From assembly GCF_007828035.1 (NCBI RefSeq), contig NZ_VITV01000005.1:310001-374000 (forward strand): a stretch of 64,000 nt of DNA, given 5' to 3'. The position numbers and the translations under genes are program-made. How positions within the stretch are numbered: position 1 is the first letter of the stretch; every line of letters begins with the position of its first letter. The DNA comes from Nitrospirillum amazonense (GTDB lineage Bacteria; Pseudomonadota; Alphaproteobacteria; Azospirillales; Azospirillaceae). Positions 61,035 through 64,000 of the stretch are shown piece after piece. The notes below the pieces were generated by a model, which saw nothing but the letters and a program-made list of their open reading frames with translations, searched no databases and had not been told where the DNA came from.

Positions 61035-63896
61035 TCAGGAGGCTACCGCGTGCATCTTTGTCGGCTTCAAAAAAGTTTTGCAGAAGTCGTCCGCCGGGCG
61101 GGGTTTTGAGAAGAAGAAGCCTTGAAGCTGATCGCACTGGTGGCGGCGCAGGAAGTCCAGCTGCTCTTCGGTCTCGATTCCCTCCGCCACCACGGTCAGG
61201 CCCAGTTGCCGGCCCATGGCGATGATGGTGGCGGCGATGGCGGCCGTGTCGGTGTTGGAGGTCGCCTCCGACACGAAGGAGCGATCGATCTTCAGCGTGG
61301 TGATGGGCAGGCGCCGCAGGTAGGACAGCGAGGAATAGCCCGTGCCGAAGTCGTCGATGGCGATGGAGATGCCCTGGGAGCGCAGTTCCGCCAGCGTGTC
61401 GGCGATATAGGCCAGGTTGGACATCATCGCCGTCTCGGTGATCTCCAGCTCCAGGAATTCGGGCCCCACGTCGTATTCCTGCAACAGCTGGCGCACCCGC
61501 TCCGCGAACTGGCCGGAGGAGACCTGGCGGACGGAGACGTTGACGGCCACGGGCAGGGGCTGCAGCCCCTGTTCCTGCCAGGCGCGGATCTGGGCCAGGG
61601 CGGTGCGCATGACCCATTCGCCGATGGGGACGATCAGACCGTTCTCTTCCGCCATGGGAATGAAGCGGGCGGGGGAGACGGAGCCCATCTCCGGATGGTG
61701 CCAACGGATCAGCGCCTCGGTCCCCACCGGCTGCAGCGTCTCCAGGTCGATCTTGGGCTGGTAGTGCAGCGTGAACTGGTTCAGGTCCAGGGCCTCGCGC
61801 AGCGCGTGCTCCATGGACAGCCGCGCCACCGCCTCCTCGTTCATGCGGGGGGTGAAGAACTGGTAGCTGTTACCGCCCGCCGCCTTGGCGTTGTCCATGG
61901 CGGTGGCGGCGTCGCGCAGCAGGGCGTCGGTGTCCGACGCGTCGCCCGGGAACAGGCTGATGCCGATGGAGGTGGTGATGAACAGCTGCTGGCCGTCGAT
62001 GGCGAAGGGCCGGGTCAGTCCCACCAGGATGGCCTCGGCGATGCGGGCGGCCACCTGCGGCTCCGGCAGATCCTCGGCGATCACCATGAACTCGTCGGCG
62101 CCCATGCGGCCCACGGTGTCGGCGGCGCGCACGCAGGACACCAGGCGCTGCCCCAGGGCGCGCAGCAGCTTGTCGCCCACCTGGCTGCCCAGGCTGTCGT
62201 TCACCAGCTTGAACCGGTCCAGATCCATGACCAGCACGGCGACGGAGGTGCCCTTGCGGGCGCCATGGGCGATGGCGTGCTGCAGACGGTCCTGCAGCAG
62301 GGTGCGGTTGGCCAGGCCGGTCAGCGGATCGTGGGTGCTGACGTACAGCAGCTGCTCCTCGAAGCGCTTGCGGTCGGTCACGTCGGTCATGGTGCCGGTG
62401 AAGCGCAGGGGACGGCCCCGTTCATCCCGGATGGCCAAGCCGCGCGCTTCGATCCACAGCCAGCTGCCGTCGTTCTTGCGCAGGCGGAAGACGCTGAGGT
62501 AGTCGCCGCTCTCGCCCGACAGGTAACGCTCGATGGTGCCCATGGTGGCGGGCGCATCGTCTGGGTGCAGCAGGGCCTCCAGCGGCTTGTCATGCCAGGG
62601 GCTAGCGCCGCCGGGATAGCCCAGCATCTCCAGGAACTCGGGGCTCCACCACGTCAGGCCGGTGGCGAAGTCGGCGTCGAACACGCCGGACCGGGTGGCG
62701 CTGACGGCCTGTTTCAGCCGCTCCTCGCTTTCGCGCACGGCGCGTTCCGACCGCTTGCGCTGGGTGATGTCCTGGATGACGCAGATGGCGGTGCGGCGGG
62801 TGCCCAGGCGCATCTGGCTGACGCCGAAGGCCATGGCGAAGACGGTGCCGTCGCGCCGGCGGCCCTGCACCTCCGACCGCTGCTCCCCGCCATGGCTGCC
62901 GCCCTGGCGCCGCAGGCTGGTCATCAGCTCCATCGACACCCGCGGCCAGTCCTCGTCGGCGATGAAGCTGACGAAGGGCTGCCCCGCCGCCTGGCCTGGC
63001 TCATACCCGAACAGCTGGTGGGCGGCGCGGTTCATGGTGGCGACGCGCAGGTCCTCGTCCAGGGTGATGATGCCATCGGCCACGTTGTCCATGATGCCGG
63101 ACAGGTGGGTCTCGCGCTCGCGCAGCCGGGCCTCCACCCGCTCGCGCTCCACCAGGGCGCGGTCGAATTCCAGCAGCAATTCGTTGGTGGTGCTGGCCAG
63201 CAGGCCCAGTTCGTCATCCGCGTGCTGCGGCGGCACGGTCAGCAGCAGGTCGGCCGGCCGGCGGGCGTCCACGGCGGCGATGCCGCGCGTGAGGCGCAGG
63301 AAGGGCTTGGACAGCGAGATGTAGAAGACCACGACCAGGATCAGGGCCAGCGCCACCGTCCACACCAAGCCCACGCCCAGGACGATGGCCGACCGGCGGA
63401 AGAAATCCAGCGCGATCAGGTAGCGGTCGACGCTGACCTTCAGCACGCCCACGTTCTGGTGGTGGCGTTCGATGACCAGCTGGATGGAGAAGGTTTTTTC
63501 CTGGGGCAGCAGGATTTCCGCCAGCCACTTCAGGCCCCCCTCTGCTTCCGGCCGGTCCTTGGCGGCCAGCTGGTTGCCGAAATCCTCATAGATGACGGCA
63601 TGGTACAGGGGGCGGTACTCGAACAGGCCGGTCAGCACCCGTTCCGCCAGCGCCTGGTCGAAGGCGTAGGCCGCCTCCGCCGCCGGCTGGCGCGCCGTGC
63701 TCAGCACCTGCTGCACCAGCTGGTCGGTCTGCTGCTCGACGTTGAACAGGTCGTAGGTGATCTGGGCGGTGTTCAGGATGATGCCCAGCGCCAGGGTCAG
63801 CAGGGCGGTGTTGCGCGCCTGCTTGTAGGACAAGCGCTTGCGCAGCGGCAGCCGCACCTTCTTGCGCGCGGCCGCCTTGCCATCCTCCGGCCCCAT
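61035..63896 (-). CDS. Membrane PAS-GGDEF-EAL protein with altered GGDEF motif
   Basis: A 953-residue c-di-GMP-turnover protein. N-terminal membrane helix (LLTLALGIILNTAQI), periplasmic sensor, second helix (VLGVGLVWTVALALILVVVFYI), HAMP-like linker, two PAS domains (about 270-390 and 400-515), a GGDEF domain whose motif reads GADEF (residues 599-603), and an EAL domain with E727-A-L, EITETAMM, DDFGTGYSS and AEGIETEEQ. The EAL motifs look intact, so it is predicted to be a phosphodiesterase; the GGDEF half is probably inactive or regulatory. The stimulus is unknown. Confidence 0.92.
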   Translation of the reverse strand: MGPEDGKAAARKKVRLPLRKRLSYKQARNTALLTLALGIILNTAQITYDLFNVEQQTDQLVQQVLSTARQPAAEAAYAFDQALAERVLTGLFEYRPLYHAVIYEDFGNQLAAKDRPEAEGGLKWLAEILLPQEKTFSIQLVIERHHQNVGVLKVSVDRYLIALDFFRRSAIVLGVGLVWTVALALILVVVFYISLSKPFLRLTRGIAAVDARRPADLLLTVPPQHADDELGLLASTTNELLLEFDRALVERERVEARLRERETHLSGIMDNVADGIITLDEDLRVATMNRAAHQLFGYEPGQAAGQPFVSFIADEDWPRVSMELMTSLRRQGGSHGGEQRSEVQGRRRDGTVFAMAFGVSQMRLGTRRTAICVIQDITQRKRSERAVRESEERLKQAVSATRSGVFDADFATGLTWWSPEFLEMLGYPGGASPWHDKPLEALLHPDDAPATMGTIERYLSGESGDYLSVFRLRKNDGSWLWIEARGLAIRDERGRPLRFTGTMTDVTDRKRFEEQLLYVSTHDPLTGLANRTLLQDRLQHAIAHGARKGTSVAVLVMDLDRFKLVNDSLGSQVGDKLLRALGQRLVSCVRAADTVGRMGADEFMVIAEDLPEPQVAARIAEAILVGLTRPFAIDGQQLFITTSIGISLFPGDASDTDALLRDAATAMDNAKAAGGNSYQFFTPRMNEEAVARLSMEHALREALDLNQFTLHYQPKIDLETLQPVGTEALIRWHHPEMGSVSPARFIPMAEENGLIVPIGEWVMRTALAQIRAWQEQGLQPLPVAVNVSVRQVSSGQFAERVRQLLQEYDVGPEFLELEITETAMMSNLAYIADTLAELRSQGISIAIDDFGTGYSSLSYLRRLPITTLKIDRSFVSEATSNTDTAAIAATIIAMGRQLGLTVVAEGIETEEQLDFLRRHQCDQLQGFFFSKPRPADDFCKTFLKPTKMHAVAS

Positions 63897-64000
63897 GCCC
63901 GGCGCCTGGGCGCCGCCTCCTTGGCCGTTCCCATCGCGGGGCGTTCCGCCGGTGACGGACGATGCGTTCCCGAACTGTGCCAGGGTACGGGACGACGACG
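63897..64000. other. Right edge, upstream of the GGDEF-EAL gene
   Basis: About 100 bp of GC-rich sequence, probably leader of the 63896 gene. No gene is seen. Confidence 0.5.

Overview
This window is GC-rich chromosomal DNA from an alphaproteobacterium, most likely of the Rhodospirillales/Azospirillaceae type (Azospirillum, Nitrospirillum, Niveispirillum). The inference rests on gene content and order: a petABC cytochrome bc1 operon, ETF-quinone oxidoreductase, a MoxR/DUF58/DUF4159 cluster divergent from DUF1285/CoA-pyrophosphatase/CCA-transferase, DUF898, DUF924, an esterase autotransporter and many c-di-GMP-type proteins. No rRNA or phylogenetic marker was available to confirm it. Coding density is high, with many 4-bp start/stop overlaps. 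Long antisense reading frames are common and were treated as shadows of the real genes.

Layout. 0.5-5.9 kb: thyA and folA, which are neighbours in many bacteria, are separated by about 3.4 kb. That stretch holds a small unknown protein, a serine hydrolase-TPR fusion, a twice-frameshifted MNT nucleotidyltransferase pseudogene and an AT-rich orphan gene. folA is translationally coupled to an EpmC/YfcM-like metalloprotein. 6.0-8.7 kb: a reverse-transsulfuration pair (cystathionine beta-synthase, cystathionine gamma-lyase). 9.1-11.4 kb: a toxin-antitoxin locus with an intact antitoxin and a frameshifted toxin, an MT-A70 methyltransferase and a type-4-like uracil-DNA glycosylase. 11.5-17.2 kb: ETF-QO, a TPR protein, ispE, a Sel1/peptidoglycan-binding protein and tRNA-Gln(TTG). 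17.6-20.2 kb: a catalytically degenerate EAL-like protein and an unknown coiled-coil protein.

20.2-27.1 kb is a four-gene, fully overlapping minus-strand operon (MoxR ATPase, DUF58, two large membrane proteins), with DUF1285, nudix and CCA transferase genes diverging from it. 30.0-34.2 kb holds a Tat-exported flavin amine oxidase with its own c-type cytochrome, an unknown propeller-like protein, and a periplasmic EF-hand protein behind a strong Fur-box-like sequence. 34.6-39.1 kb: hemF and trmL divergent from petABC. 39.1-46.3 kb: M48 peptidase, DUF898, DUF924, a TPR protein, a VOC protein, AraC and LysR regulators, and an aldo/keto reductase with an obvious palindromic operator. 46.4-49.5 kb: a GloB-GST-cupin-YchF run.

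49.6-54.8 kb: two adjacent membrane-anchored coiled-coil proteins that share an undescribed C-terminal motif, a small membrane protein, a cytochrome c2, a GDSL autotransporter esterase and an NTF2-like protein. 54.9-60.8 kb is an envelope system of a DUF1302 outer-membrane protein, a Ycf48-like propeller and an RND/MMPL exporter, probably moving a hydrophobic substrate. The window ends with a PAS-GGDEF-EAL protein whose GGDEF motif is altered while its EAL motifs look intact. The best candidates for new biology are the DUF1302/Ycf48/RND system, the paired W-x8-WA proteins, the amine oxidase/cytochrome pair and the Fur-box EF-hand locus.
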